A DNA stretch of 64,000 nucleotides from Ramlibacter pinisoli (GCF_009758015.1 NZ_WSEL01000009.1:1351501-1415500), one strand, 5' to 3'. Positions 17,827 to 26,796 are shown, numbered from the stretch's first letter. The notes: a model not told the origin generated them from the letters alone. Made by a program: numbers and translations.

Positions 17827-19043
17827 CAGCGCGCCGTCCCGCGCTTGTCGGCCACGATGCGGCCGTCCTTGAGCACCAGCTGCAGCCGGCGCACGTTGTT
17901 GATGTCCTCGAGCGGGTTGGCGCCCACCACGATGAGGTCGGCGATCTTGCCCTTCTCCACCGTGCCCAGCTGCTCGCCCATGCCGCAGATCGCGGCCCCG
18001 TTGCGGGTGGCGGCCACCAGGGCCTGCCAGGGCGTCGCGCCGTCGCGCACCCACAGCCCGAGCTCGAGCAGCGCGGCGTCCTTGAGCGGCCGGATGTCCG
18101 AGCCCAGCGCCATCTTCACGCCCGCCTTCAGGGCCTTGATGAAGCCGTGCTGGTGCACGTCGGACGCCGCGTCGGCACGGCAGCACAGCGACTGCGCCAG
18201 GTTGCGGTTCTTCACCCAGCGCTTTTCCCAGTCGTTGCTGGCCTGGCCAGGCGTGAGGTGGCTGATGGACAGCGTGGGCACGTACCAGGCGTCGTGCTCG
18301 AGGAACAGCTCGATGCACTCGTCGTCGAGGATGTAGCCGTGCTCGATGCTGTGCGCGCCGGCCAGGATGGCGGCCTTGACCGCGGCCGGGTTGGTGGCGT
18401 GCGCCATCACCTTGAACTCGCGCAGCTTGCAGATGTCGAACGCCGCCTTCAGTTCGTCGGGCAGCAGGAACGAGTGCCGGTGCAGGTCCCAGGCCGGGCC
18501 CATGATGCCGCCCGAGAGGTTGAGCTTGATGTGGTCGACGCCGTTCTTGATCTGCTCGCGGATCGCCGTCACCCAGCCGTACGGACCGTCGACTTCCAGC
18601 GCATGGCCCGAGGTGAGGAAGTGGCCGCCGGTGGTGGTGAGGAAGTGGCCGGCCGCGAACAGGCGCGGGCCCAGGTGCTGGCCGGAGTCGAACGCGCGTT
18701 TCCAGGCCACGTCCATGTAGTGGTGCGCGCCGGCGCAGCGCAGGCCGACGATGCCCGACTCGAGCAGCGCCTGCTGCAACCGGTGGCCGAACAGGGTCAC
18801 CTGCTCGGGCAGCGGCATGTCGGTGAGCGACTGGAAGTAGTCGGGGTGGATGTGCACGTCCCACAGGCCGGGTAGCAGGTAGGCGCCCTTCAGGTCGACG
18901 ACCTCGGCATCGCCGACGGCCGGCGCGCTGCCGGCCGGGAAGATGTCGCGGATGCGGCCGTCCTCGAGCAGGACGGCGCAGTCGGGGCGGGCTTGCGGGT
19001 CGACGCAGTCGATCAGCGTCGCATGGGTCAGCAGGGTTCTCAT
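17826..19043 (-). CDS. Metal-dependent amidohydrolase
   Basis: A 405-residue amidohydrolase-superfamily enzyme of the imidazolonepropionase/prolidase-like group. Metal ligands are H64 and H66 in LWDVHIHPDY, a lysine in HIKLNLSGG, histidines in KVMAHATNP and SIEHGYIL, and the aspartate in LGSDIRPLKD. It has the usual small beta domain at both ends (start TLIDCVDPQARPDCAVLLEDGRIRD in fragments; end IADLIVVGANPLEDI). It would hydrolyse a cyclic or acyl amide in the cytoplasm. The ATG at 19043 lies 20 bases after the Bug receptor upstream, and the gene overlaps the oxidase downstream. Confidence 0.9.
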   Translation of the reverse strand: MRTLLTHATLIDCVDPQARPDCAVLLEDGRIRDIFPAGSAPAVGDAEVVDLKGAYLLPGLWDVHIHPDYFQSLTDMPLPEQVTLFGHRLQQALLESGIVGLRCAGAHHYMDVAWKRAFDSGQHLGPRLFAAGHFLTTTGGHFLTSGHALEVDGPYGWVTAIREQIKNGVDHIKLNLSGGIMGPAWDLHRHSFLLPDELKAAFDICKLREFKVMAHATNPAAVKAAILAGAHSIEHGYILDDECIELFLEHDAWYVPTLSISHLTPGQASNDWEKRWVKNRNLAQSLCCRADAASDVHQHGFIKALKAGVKMALGSDIRPLKDAALLELGLWVRDGATPWQALVAATRNGAAICGMGEQLGTVEKGKIADLIVVGANPLEDINNVRRLQLVLKDGRIVADKRGTAR

Positions 19044-19063
19044 GGGGTCTCGTTGCGGCGGGC

Positions 19064-20035
19064 TCACTCGGCGACGATGCCGACCTTGCCTGCCAGGTCC
19101 TTCCACTTGGCCACCTCGGCCTGCACGAAGCGGGCGAACTCCTCGGGCGTCTGCGGCGAGGCGACGATGCCGCGGTCGGCGAACGCCTTGGACAGCTCGG
19201 GCGCGTGCAGCAGGGCCACGCTGTCGGCGTTGATGCGGTCGATGACGGCACGCGGCGTCCTGGCCGGCGCGAACAGCCCGAACCAGGTGCCGCCGGAGAA
19301 CGATGGCAGGCCGGCCTCGGCGAAGGTGGGCACCTGCGGCGCGCTGGCCAGCCGCTGGCGCGTGGCCACCGCCAGCGCGCGCAGCTTGCCGGCCCGCACG
19401 TGCTCCAGCACGGCCGGCGGCGTGTCGAAGGTGTACTGGACCTGGCCGGCGATGAGGTCGACGATGGACGGGCCGCTGCCGCGGTACGGGATGTGGACGC
19501 TGCGGATGCCGGTGAGGGACTTGAACAGTTCGCCGGCCAAGTGGTTGGAGGTGTTGTTGCCGAAGGAGGAGTAGCTCAGCTTGCCGGGGTTGGCCTTGCC
19601 GTAGGCGATGAACTCCTCCAGCGTGTGGGCCGGCACCGCCGGGTTGACCACCAGGAAGAACGGCACCTGGCCGACGCCGGTGATCGGCTGCAGGTCGCGC
19701 ACCGGGTCGTACGGCATGGCCTTCATGGTGATGGGCGCGATCGACACCTCGGGCGACGCGGCCAGCAGCAGCGTGTAGCCGTCGGGCTCGGAGCGCACCA
19801 CGCTGTTGGCACCCAGCGTGCCGCCCGCGCCGGCGCGGTTCTCCACCACGACCTGCTGGCCGAAGCGGTTGCCCAGCTGCTGGGCCAGCAGGCGGCCCGC
19901 CACGTCGGTGCTGCCGCCGGGCGGGTAGGCGATGACGATCTTCACCGGCCGCGCGGGCCAGGGGCCGGCCTGCGCATGGGCCATGCCTTGGACCGCGGCG
20001 GCGGCCGAAGTGAGCAGGAAAGTACGACGTTGCAT
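19064..20035 (-). CDS. Bug/TctC-family periplasmic binding protein 3
   Basis: A 323-residue receptor with signal peptide QRRTFLLTSAAAAVQGMAHA and mature start GPWPARPVKIVIAYPPGGST. It keeps VVENRAGAGGTLGANSV, EPDGYTLLLA, YDPVRDLQPIT and IPYRGSGPSIVDLIAGQVQ. It is the first gene of the minus-strand module (Bug, amidohydrolase, oxidase, Bug) and diverges from the carbon-nitrogen hydrolase across 119 bases that carry palindromes. The ATG at 20035 has GGAGAA upstream. Confidence 0.93.
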   Translation of the reverse strand: MQRRTFLLTSAAAAVQGMAHAQAGPWPARPVKIVIAYPPGGSTDVAGRLLAQQLGNRFGQQVVVENRAGAGGTLGANSVVRSEPDGYTLLLAASPEVSIAPITMKAMPYDPVRDLQPITGVGQVPFFLVVNPAVPAHTLEEFIAYGKANPGKLSYSSFGNNTSNHLAGELFKSLTGIRSVHIPYRGSGPSIVDLIAGQVQYTFDTPPAVLEHVRAGKLRALAVATRQRLASAPQVPTFAEAGLPSFSGGTWFGLFAPARTPRAVIDRINADSVALLHAPELSKAFADRGIVASPQTPEEFARFVQAEVAKWKDLAGKVGIVAE

Positions 20036-20080
20036 GCAGGGTTCTCCAGTCGGGCCGCAGCGGCCGGCGGCGGGACCGAT

Positions 20081-20135
20081 GCACTTTATGTGCCTGCGGT
20101 ATCGGGACGCAATATGAGAGTATCGGCATGCGATA
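20081..20135. promoter_or_regulatory. Divergent regulatory region with two inverted repeats
   Basis: Between the divergent Bug receptor and hydrolase genes lie GCAC-TTTAT-GTGC (20081-20093) and TATCG-GCATG-CGATA (20121-20135), in a stretch markedly richer in A and T than its surroundings. The second palindrome is 19 bases from the hydrolase start. An IclR-type regulator is encoded two genes away, so these are candidate operators. The link is inference. Confidence 0.5.
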
Positions 20136-20154
20136 ACCACCCAGGAGAAATTTC

Positions 20155-21024
20155 ATGGCCCGATCCCTCGTGCTCGCGGCGGCCCAGACCGGCAGCGTCG
20201 ACGACGGCGACCTGCGCGGCATCGAGGCCGCCGCCCAGGCCATGCTCGACGAGGCGGCGCGCCAGCAGGTGCAGCTGCTCACGTTCGGCGAGCTGTTCCT
20301 CACGCCCTTCTTCGCCAACCAGCTGGTGGAGGACTTCGACCGCTGGTTCCTGCACGACGCCCACCCGGTGCTGCTCGGGCTGCGCGAGAAGGCGCGCCGC
20401 CACGGCATCGCGCTGGTGCTGCCGTTCGCCGAGCGCGCCCGCGACGGCTACTACAACAGCGCGTTCGTGTACGACGGCGACGGCCGCGAGGCCGGCCGCT
20501 ACCGCAAGACCCACATCCCGGCCTACTTCCCGACCGAGGGGCCGGGCGGCACCGGCAGCTACGAGAAGTTCTACTTCACGCCCGGCGCCCGGCTGGAGAC
20601 CTACGCCGTCGCCGGCACCCGCATCGGCGTGCAGATCTGCAACGACCGGCTGTATCCCGAGGCCTCGCGCGCCCTCGCGCTGCAGGGAGCCGAGCTGATC
20701 GTGATGCCGATCGCCTTCTCCACCTACGCCGACCCGGCGCAGCGCAGCTCGATCTGGGAAATCCCGTTGCGTGCCCGGGCCTACGAGAACGGCGTCTTCG
20801 TGCTGGCCTGCAACCGCGTGGGCACCGAGGGGCCGCGCCACCACCTGGGCCGCAGCATGGTGGTCGACCCGCGCGGGATGATCGTGACGGAGGCCGGCAC
20901 CGAGGCGCCCGAGCTGCTCACGGTGCAGGTCGACCTCGACGCGGTGCCGGCGGCACGCAAGAAGTTCCCCTGGTGGCGCGACCGCCGCCCCGACCTGTAC
21001 GGCCCGCTGGTCGGCGACGCCTGA
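20155..21024 (+). CDS. Carbon-nitrogen hydrolase (nitrilase superfamily)
   Basis: A 289-residue CN-hydrolase with the full triad: E46 (LLTFGELFLTP), K118 (RYRKTHIP) and C162 (GVQICNDRLYPE). The fold and the C-D/N-R pattern resemble N-carbamoylputrescine amidase and N-carbamoyl-D-amino acid hydrolase rather than true nitrilases. It would split an amide or carbamoyl bond in the cytoplasm. The ATG at 20155 follows AGGAGA. It shares a divergent control region with the receptor/amidohydrolase/DadA-like module and is followed nine bases later by an IclR regulator, which supports a joint pathway. Confidence 0.9.
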   Translation: MARSLVLAAAQTGSVDDGDLRGIEAAAQAMLDEAARQQVQLLTFGELFLTPFFANQLVEDFDRWFLHDAHPVLLGLREKARRHGIALVLPFAERARDGYYNSAFVYDGDGREAGRYRKTHIPAYFPTEGPGGTGSYEKFYFTPGARLETYAVAGTRIGVQICNDRLYPEASRALALQGAELIVMPIAFSTYADPAQRSSIWEIPLRARAYENGVFVLACNRVGTEGPRHHLGRSMVVDPRGMIVTEAGTEAPELLTVQVDLDAVPAARKKFPWWRDRRPDLYGPLVGDA

Positions 21025-21032
21025 CGCTGGCG

Positions 21033-21848
21033 ATGGCCACCGGCTCCGCCCCGGTCCGCCGCCCACGCGGCGCCGCCGCCGCCGACAGCCCGCTGTTCAT
21101 GGGCTCGCTGGCCAAGTGCTTCCAGGTGCTGGAGGCGCTCAACACCGCCGGCCGCGCGGTGGGCCTGACCGAGCTGGCCCAGCTCGCCGCCCTGGACCGC
21201 AGCGGCGTGCAGCGCATCACGCACACGCTGAAGGTGCTGGGCTACCTGCGGCAGGACCCGGCCACCAAGGCCTTCCGGCTGTCCGGCCGCATGCTGGAGT
21301 TCGGCCACACCGTGCTGGCCACCAACGCGGTGCGCGAGCGCGCGCAGCCGCACCTGGAGGCGCTGAACCGGCGCACCTCCGAGACCGTGAACCTGATGGA
21401 GCTGGAGGGCGAGGAGATCGTCTACGTCTCGCGCTTTCCCAGCGTGCACGCCGTCAGCGTCGACCTGCACGTGGGCTCGCGGCTGCCGGCCTACTGCACC
21501 GCCGCCGGCCGCGCCATCCTGTCGCACATGGAGCCGCAGGACGCCCTGGCACGGCTGAAGGCGGCGCGCCGCACGGCCATGACGCGCCACACCGTGACCG
21601 ACCTGCCCGGCCTGCGCAAGGCGCTGCAGGTTGCGCGCGAGCAGGGCTACGCGCTGAACGACCAGGAGGCCTTCATCGGCGACATCTCGGTGGCCGCCCC
21701 GCTGCTCGACCGCGCGGGCCGTCCCCTGGCCGCCGTCAACATCGCAGTGCCGTCGCCGCGCTGGCACCTGGACGAGGTGCTGGCGCGCCTGGTGCCGCCG
21801 CTGCTCAAGACCGCCGCGGCCATCGGCAAGGAGCTGCGCTACTTCTAG
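21033..21848 (+). CDS. IclR-family transcriptional regulator
   Basis: A 271-residue regulator. The N-terminal winged helix starts at about residue 22 (GSLAKCFQVLEALNTAGRAV) with recognition region RSGVQRITHTLKVLGYL. The C-terminal effector domain contains VYVSRFPSVHAVSVDLHVGS and the signature SVAAPLLDRAGRPLAAVNIA. The ATG at 21033 is nine bases past the stop of the carbon-nitrogen hydrolase, so the two probably share an mRNA. It likely controls the divergent region at 20036-20154. Confidence 0.92.
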   Translation: MATGSAPVRRPRGAAAADSPLFMGSLAKCFQVLEALNTAGRAVGLTELAQLAALDRSGVQRITHTLKVLGYLRQDPATKAFRLSGRMLEFGHTVLATNAVRERAQPHLEALNRRTSETVNLMELEGEEIVYVSRFPSVHAVSVDLHVGSRLPAYCTAAGRAILSHMEPQDALARLKAARRTAMTRHTVTDLPGLRKALQVAREQGYALNDQEAFIGDISVAAPLLDRAGRPLAAVNIAVPSPRWHLDEVLARLVPPLLKTAAAIGKELRYF

Positions 21849-21857
21849 CCGGGGCCC

Positions 21858-22784
21858 TCAGGCGCCCCGGTGCACCAGCCCGGCGATGCGCTTGTCGGCC
21901 AGGAAGAACTGCGCCGCGGCCGGGTAGGCAATGGCGTGCAGGGCCAGGAGGGCGAGCTCGGCGCCGTCGAAGCCGCGGCTGATGGCCGCCGCGCCGTACA
22001 GCGCCAGCATGGGCAGCGCGATCAGCGCGCCGTAGCCCCACAGGAAACGCGTGCGCTCCTGCGGGGTGGGAGGACGCCCCACCGACCAGCCGAACCAGAT
22101 CGCCACCAGTGCGGCGGCGCCGATGGCCATCGCGATGGTGACGGGCATGCCGTGCAGTTGCAGCGCCAGCCGGCCCACGATGTTCAGGCCGAACACCAGC
22201 AGGGCGGCGCCGAGCGCGACCGGGTAGGGGCGCACCGGCCGGGATGCACCGGTGGCCCTTGCCGGAGTGGCGGCCACGGCGGTCCTGGGGGCCGCCGGGA
22301 TGGACGTGGCCGGCATGCTGTCGGCGCCCAGGCCGGTCGCCAGCGCGCGGATCCGGCAGGTGTTCATGCGCTCGCACACGGCGGCCAGCGGGACGCCGTA
22401 GACCGGGGCGATGGCCAGGTCGACGCCCAGCAGGGCGCGCAACACGCCGGGCTTGCCGCGGCCGGGCCGCCAGCGGATGCCGATGAAGCGGGCCTTGCCC
22501 AGGTCCACCAGCGCCGGCGGCTGGATGTCGTCCCAGAGGATGCGCCGGTGCGTGTACAGCGAGGCGATCTCCAGGCCCTTGCGCCCCAGGCTCAGCGTCG
22601 TGCCACCGGCCACTTGGGCCGCCAGCGCGGCCAGCCCGCCGGCGACGAACGACACGACCAGGACCCAGCCCAGCAGCGGTTGCTGCTCCAGGACCGCGCC
22701 CCCCAGCACCGCCACCGTGGCGCATGCCGCCACCGCCGCCGCACCCAGGACCTTGCTGCTCCGATACACCTGCACCTGCGCCAT
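21858..22784 (-). CDS. Hypothetical multi-span membrane protein
   Basis: A 308-residue protein with two membrane segments near residues 12-30 and 37-60, a soluble stretch (TTLSLGRKGLEIASLYTHRR then ILWDDIQPPALVD) that looks like a PH-type beta domain, an alanine/proline-rich linker (about 155-185), and three more hydrophobic segments (about 187-207, 216-235 and 245-290). The ATG at 22784 begins MAQVQVYRSSK. It converges with the IclR gene. I do not recognise a named family; the PH-like assignment is tentative. Confidence 0.7.
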   Translation of the reverse strand: MAQVQVYRSSKVLGAAAVAACATVAVLGGAVLEQQPLLGWVLVVSFVAGGLAALAAQVAGGTTLSLGRKGLEIASLYTHRRILWDDIQPPALVDLGKARFIGIRWRPGRGKPGVLRALLGVDLAIAPVYGVPLAAVCERMNTCRIRALATGLGADSMPATSIPAAPRTAVAATPARATGASRPVRPYPVALGAALLVFGLNIVGRLALQLHGMPVTIAMAIGAAALVAIWFGWSVGRPPTPQERTRFLWGYGALIALPMLALYGAAAISRGFDGAELALLALHAIAYPAAAQFFLADKRIAGLVHRGA

Positions 22785-22925
22785 GCGCCCTTTCCTCCTC
22801 TGGTGCAGACCATGCTACCCAAGGCCGGCGGCGGCGCCTGTGACATTGTTGCGGCTGCGCCGCGCGAAGTTGAAGAACTGCACGGGCGCGGTGGGTGGCG
22901 GCTCCGGCGACGGCCGGACGCCCGG

Positions 22926-23894
22926 TCAATCGAACTTGATGTTGGCGGCCTTGACCACCTGTCCCCACTTCGCGACCTCCTGCCGCAGCAGGTCGCCGAA
23001 TTCGCCCGGACTGGATGGGAACGGCTCCATGCCGAGAACCGCCAGCCTGGGCCCCAGGCCCGCTGCCGCGAACGCTTTCAGTGCATCGGCATTGATCTTC
23101 TGCACCAGGCCCGGCGGCATGCCGCCCGGTCCCATGAGGCCGAACCAGACGGACACGTCGAACCCCGGCACACCGGACTCGGCGATCGTCGGCAGCGACG
23201 GCATGGCCGCGGCCCGGCGCGCCGTCGTGGCAGCCACCGGCCGCAACTTGCCCGCCGCGACGTGCTGCCGGATGGCGGCGGGTGTGTCGACGATGAAGTC
23301 CACCTGGCCGGTCAGCGCATCCAGCATGGCGGGGTTGCTGCCACGGTAGGCGACCACCGTCGCCTGCAAGCCGGTGCGCGCCTTCAGCAGCTCGTAGCTC
23401 AGGTGCGCCATGGTCCCGTTGCCGGCGTGGCCGAAATTGAGCTTGCCCGGGTTGGCGCGCCCATAGCGGACGAACTCCTCGAACGTCTGGGCCGGCACGT
23501 TCGGGTTCACCGTCAGGATGAACGGCGACTGCGCGAGCAGCCCGATCGGCGTGAGGTCCTTGAAGACGTCGTACGGCAGCTTGGGGTAAGCCGCGGGCGT
23601 GACGGCGATCGTGCTGGAGATCATCAGCAGCGTGTAGCCGTCGGGCGGTGACTTGGCCACCGCGTCGGTGCCGATCGTGGCGCCGGCGCCGGGCCGGTTC
23701 TCCACCACCACCGGCTGCTGCCACAGGTCGCCCAGCGCCTGCGCGAACATGCGCGTGAACTGGTCACCGCCGCCGCCCGCGGCATACGGCAGGATGATCT
23801 TCACCGGCTTGGTGGGGAACGCGTCCTGCGCGAACGCGCCGGGACCGATCGCGAGAGTCAGCGCCGCGAGCAGCGCGGCCAGCCGTCGTTTCAT
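22926..23894 (-). CDS. Bug/TctC-family periplasmic binding protein 4
   Basis: A 322-residue receptor with signal peptide KRRLAALLAALTLAIGPGAFA and mature start AFPTKPVKIILPYAAGGGGD. It contains VVENRPGAGATIGTDAVA, PPDGYTLLMI, YDVFKDLTPIGLL and the ligand-pocket stretch VAYRGSNPAMLDALTGQVD. It is the last gene of the ten-gene minus-strand run that begins with rraA at 32346, 26 bases after the previous receptor. The ATG at 23894 has a strong GGAGGTG site. Confidence 0.93.
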   Translation of the reverse strand: MKRRLAALLAALTLAIGPGAFAQDAFPTKPVKIILPYAAGGGGDQFTRMFAQALGDLWQQPVVVENRPGAGATIGTDAVAKSPPDGYTLLMISSTIAVTPAAYPKLPYDVFKDLTPIGLLAQSPFILTVNPNVPAQTFEEFVRYGRANPGKLNFGHAGNGTMAHLSYELLKARTGLQATVVAYRGSNPAMLDALTGQVDFIVDTPAAIRQHVAAGKLRPVAATTARRAAAMPSLPTIAESGVPGFDVSVWFGLMGPGGMPPGLVQKINADALKAFAAAGLGPRLAVLGMEPFPSSPGEFGDLLRQEVAKWGQVVKAANIKFD

Positions 23895-23920
23895 GGGAAC
23901 ACCTCCATCGCCCGTCGCAC

Positions 23921-24913
23921 TCACTCGGACCGGATGCCCGCGTCCTTGACCACCCGGGACCATTTCGCCAGTTCCGCCCGGACGTAGGCACCGAATTCCT
24001 CGGGCGAGCTGGCCTGCGCGTCGACTCCGCGCTTCCTGACCGCGTCACGGAACTCGTCGGAAGCCGTGATCCGGCGCGCATCCGCGTTGAGCCGGGCCAC
24101 GACGGCGGCGGGCGTGCCCGCCGGCACGAACAGGCCGTACCAGGACGAGAGTTCGAAGCCCGGCAGGGTCTCGGCGATGGCGGGCAGGTTGGCCAGCGAC
24201 GCGTTGCGCTGCAGGCCGGTCATCCCGATCACGCGCACCTTGCCCGAGTCGACCAGCGGCATCGCGACCAGCGGGCTGGTGAACAGGTACTGCACCTGGC
24301 CGCCGGCCAGGTCGGCCAGCGCCGGCCCGGAGCCCTTGTACGGGACGTGCACCACGTTCAGGTTGCCGAGCAGCTTGAACAATTCGCCGGCGAGGTGGTC
24401 GGGCCCGCCGTTGCCGGACGACGCATAGTTCAGCTTGCCCGGGTTGGCCCGGGCGTAGGCCACCAGGTCCGCGACCCCGCGCACCGGCAGCGCAGGATGG
24501 ACCACCAGCACGTACGGCATGCTGGCCAGCAAGGTGACGGGCACCAGGTCCTTCACGGGATCGAAGCCGGTGGCAGGCCCGTAGACCGCGGGCACGATCG
24601 CGTTCGGACCGGTGGCGCCGAACAGCACCGTGTAGCCGTCCGGCGTGGAGCGGGCCACTTCCGCCGCGGCGATCGCGCCGCCCGCCCCGCCCTTGTTCTC
24701 CACCACGTAGGCCTGGCCGTTCAGGGTGGCGAATTCCTTGGCCAGCAGGCGGGCGAAGATGTCGACGGCGCCGCCGGGCGCATACGGCACGAGGATCTTC
24801 ACCGGCCTGGCCGGGTACTGCTGCGCGGCAGCGTGGAACGCCGGCACGGCGAGCAACGCGGCCCCGCCGGCCGTGGCCAGTGCCGTCCTGCGGCGCATCG
24901 GAACGTCGGCCAC
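23921..24913 (-). CDS. Bug/TctC-family periplasmic binding protein 5
   Basis: A 330-residue receptor with an N-terminal MRRRTALATAGGAALLAVPA signal of twin-arginine-like type and mature start QYPARPVKILVPYAPGGAVD. It keeps VVENKGGAGGAIAAAEVA, TPDGYTVLFG, VPYKGSGPALADLAGGQVQ and NLPAIAETLPGFELSSWYG. The start is either GTG at 24913, one base from the stop of the dioxygenase upstream, or ATG at 24898 five codons later. I favour GTG because of the tight coupling. It is directly adjacent to a second receptor, so two receptors are made in tandem. Confidence 0.92.
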   Translation of the reverse strand: MADVPMRRRTALATAGGAALLAVPAFHAAAQQYPARPVKILVPYAPGGAVDIFARLLAKEFATLNGQAYVVENKGGAGGAIAAAEVARSTPDGYTVLFGATGPNAIVPAVYGPATGFDPVKDLVPVTLLASMPYVLVVHPALPVRGVADLVAYARANPGKLNYASSGNGGPDHLAGELFKLLGNLNVVHVPYKGSGPALADLAGGQVQYLFTSPLVAMPLVDSGKVRVIGMTGLQRNASLANLPAIAETLPGFELSSWYGLFVPAGTPAAVVARLNADARRITASDEFRDAVRKRGVDAQASSPEEFGAYVRAELAKWSRVVKDAGIRSE

Positions 24914-24914
24914 G

Positions 24915-25769
24915 TCAGCCCACCAGCGTCGTGCGGTGCATCAGCCGCCGCTGCGGCAGCTTGTAGTCGAAGGTGGCCTTGTGCTGGGTGGAACAGTTGT
25001 CCCACATCACGAGGTCGTTCAGCTGCCACGAGTGCGTGTAGCAGAACTGGGGCTGGACGATGTGCTGCGTCAGCTCCTCGATCAGCGCCTTGCTCTCGTC
25101 CTCCGGCAGGCCGAGGATGCGCGTGGTGTAGCCGTCGCTCACGAACAGGCACTTGCGGCCGGTGACCGGGTGCACGCGCACGACCGGATGCACCGCCTCC
25201 TGCTCCTGCGCCTTCGAGTGCTTCGTCGCCGCGCTGTCCTGCACGCCGCTGCGCGCCGCGAGTTCGAACCGGCGCAGCATGCTGTTGACGGCCTGCAGGC
25301 CCTCCAGCCGGCGCTTCATCGACTGGGGCAGCGCGTCGTAGGCCGCCGCCGTGCTGGCGAAATGCGTGTCGCCCAGGACGCGCCCGTCCTGCACCGGGAC
25401 CTCGATCGCGTGCAGCGCCGAGGGGCCGTGCGGCTTGGGCAGGAACGGACCGTCGCTGTGCCAGAACATCCCGGCGTCGTGGGCGCCGATGTAGCGTTCG
25501 CCTTCCTTGATGTTCGAGACGACGAAGATCTCGGGCCGGCGGTCGCCGAGGTAGGCGTCGTAGGCCAGCTTCTTGAGCTCGCCGAACCGGCTGCTGAAGC
25601 GGATGTGGTCGTCGTCGCTGAACGGTCCGCCACGCACCACGAGCAGGTCGTGGTCGTAGAACGCCTGCCGGATCTTCGCGAAATCCCCGTCGCCGATGGG
25701 GCCGGTCAGGTCCAGCCCGCGGACCTCGGCGCCGATGCTGGGCCTCAGTGGTGTGATCGTGATGGCCAT
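24915..25769 (-). CDS. TauD/TfdA-family 2-oxoglutarate dioxygenase A
   Basis: A 284-residue Fe(II)/2-oxoglutarate-dependent dioxygenase. The iron triad is present: H104 and D106 in MFWHSDGPF, and the distal histidine H263 in CSTQHKATFDY. The 2-oxoglutarate arginine lies in QRRLMHRTT. The family hydroxylates a carbon next to a sulfonate, ether or ester, releasing an aldehyde or keto product plus CO2 and succinate (taurine for TauD, 2,4-D for TfdA). The ATG at 25769 has GAGAGAGG upstream. It lies between a LysR gene and two receptors. The substrate is unknown. Confidence 0.93.
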   Translation of the reverse strand: MAITITPLRPSIGAEVRGLDLTGPIGDGDFAKIRQAFYDHDLLVVRGGPFSDDDHIRFSSRFGELKKLAYDAYLGDRRPEIFVVSNIKEGERYIGAHDAGMFWHSDGPFLPKPHGPSALHAIEVPVQDGRVLGDTHFASTAAAYDALPQSMKRRLEGLQAVNSMLRRFELAARSGVQDSAATKHSKAQEQEAVHPVVRVHPVTGRKCLFVSDGYTTRILGLPEDESKALIEELTQHIVQPQFCYTHSWQLNDLVMWDNCSTQHKATFDYKLPQRRLMHRTTLVG

Positions 25770-25812
25770 TCGAACCTCTCTCTCGGAATCGGTTGCCTGG
25801 ATGACGACGCAC

Positions 25813-26796
25813 TCAGGCGCGCTTGCGCGTGGCCGGGCGTCCCGCGATCTGGAACTGCTGCACGCAATTGGGCAGCAACTGCTCGACCTGCGGCTGCACG
25901 ACCTCGCGCAAAGCCGCGATCGCGCCGGCGTGGATGCGCGGCAGGAGCTCCTGCGCTTCATTGACCCGCATCGCCACGACCAGCGTGCGCTGGATGACCT
26001 TGCCGGGCACCGGCGCGACGCGCACGGCATTGGGCGCCACCAGTGACTTCAGGTAGATCAGCGGCGTCATGATGGTCCAGCCGAAGCCGGCGGCCACCAT
26101 GCGCAGCGCCGCGTCGGTGGTGTCGAACTGGTAGCGCACCCGGGCGTCGGTGCCCGCGCGCGACAGGTAGCCCTGGATCACCGCGCCCATGTGCGAATCG
26201 CGGCCGTAACGGATGAACGGGACCTCCGCGGCCAGGGCGCCGATGTCGTCGAGCGCACCCTTGTACGACTTCGGCGCGCACAGGACGAACGATTCGGTCA
26301 GCAGCGGCTGCGCCACGATGCCCGGGGCGGCACGCTCCTCGGAGGTGATGATCACGTCGGCCTGGCGGTCGAGCAGGGCCTGCACGCTGGTGCTGCGGAA
26401 GCCCGACGTCACCGTCCACTCGCCCGCCACGTCCTTCAGGTGCAGCAGCATGCTGGCGCCCGCGGTCGACGTGAAGCTGTCCAGCATGCCCAGCCGCAGG
26501 AACGGGACGCGCCCGCTCGCGCCGTGGCGTGCCGCATCCTCCAGCTCGCGCAGGCTGGCCATCACCCCGCGGGCCGACCGCAGCACCGAGTTGCCGACCA
26601 GGGTGAGCGCAGGCGGCCGCACGCTGCGGTCGAACAGCGTGGTGCCGAGGATGTCCTCCAGCTGCGTCACCGCCTGCGACACGGCGGCCTGGCTCATGCC
26701 CAGACGGCTGCCGGCCGCGCTCATGGTGCCGTCCTCGACGACGGCCAGGAAGATCTCCAGCAGGCGCGGGCTGGGCCGGGGAGCAGGTGCTGCCAT
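25813..26796 (-). CDS. LysR-family transcriptional regulator
   Basis: A 327-residue regulator. The helix-turn-helix spans about residues 12-70 (LLEIFLAVVEDGTMSAAGSR, then AAVSQAVTQLEDILGTTLFD). The effector domain follows with IRYGRDSHMGAVIQGYLSRA and the long segment after AAGFGWTIMTPLIYL. The gene lies inside the dioxygenase run, with gaps of 26 and 43 bases, instead of being divergent from it as most LysR genes are, so it is probably co-transcribed with its targets. The ATG at 26796 has GGAGAA upstream. Confidence 0.93.
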   Translation of the reverse strand: MAAPAPRPSPRLLEIFLAVVEDGTMSAAGSRLGMSQAAVSQAVTQLEDILGTTLFDRSVRPPALTLVGNSVLRSARGVMASLRELEDAARHGASGRVPFLRLGMLDSFTSTAGASMLLHLKDVAGEWTVTSGFRSTSVQALLDRQADVIITSEERAAPGIVAQPLLTESFVLCAPKSYKGALDDIGALAAEVPFIRYGRDSHMGAVIQGYLSRAGTDARVRYQFDTTDAALRMVAAGFGWTIMTPLIYLKSLVAPNAVRVAPVPGKVIQRTLVVAMRVNEAQELLPRIHAGAIAALREVVQPQVEQLLPNCVQQFQIAGRPATRKRA

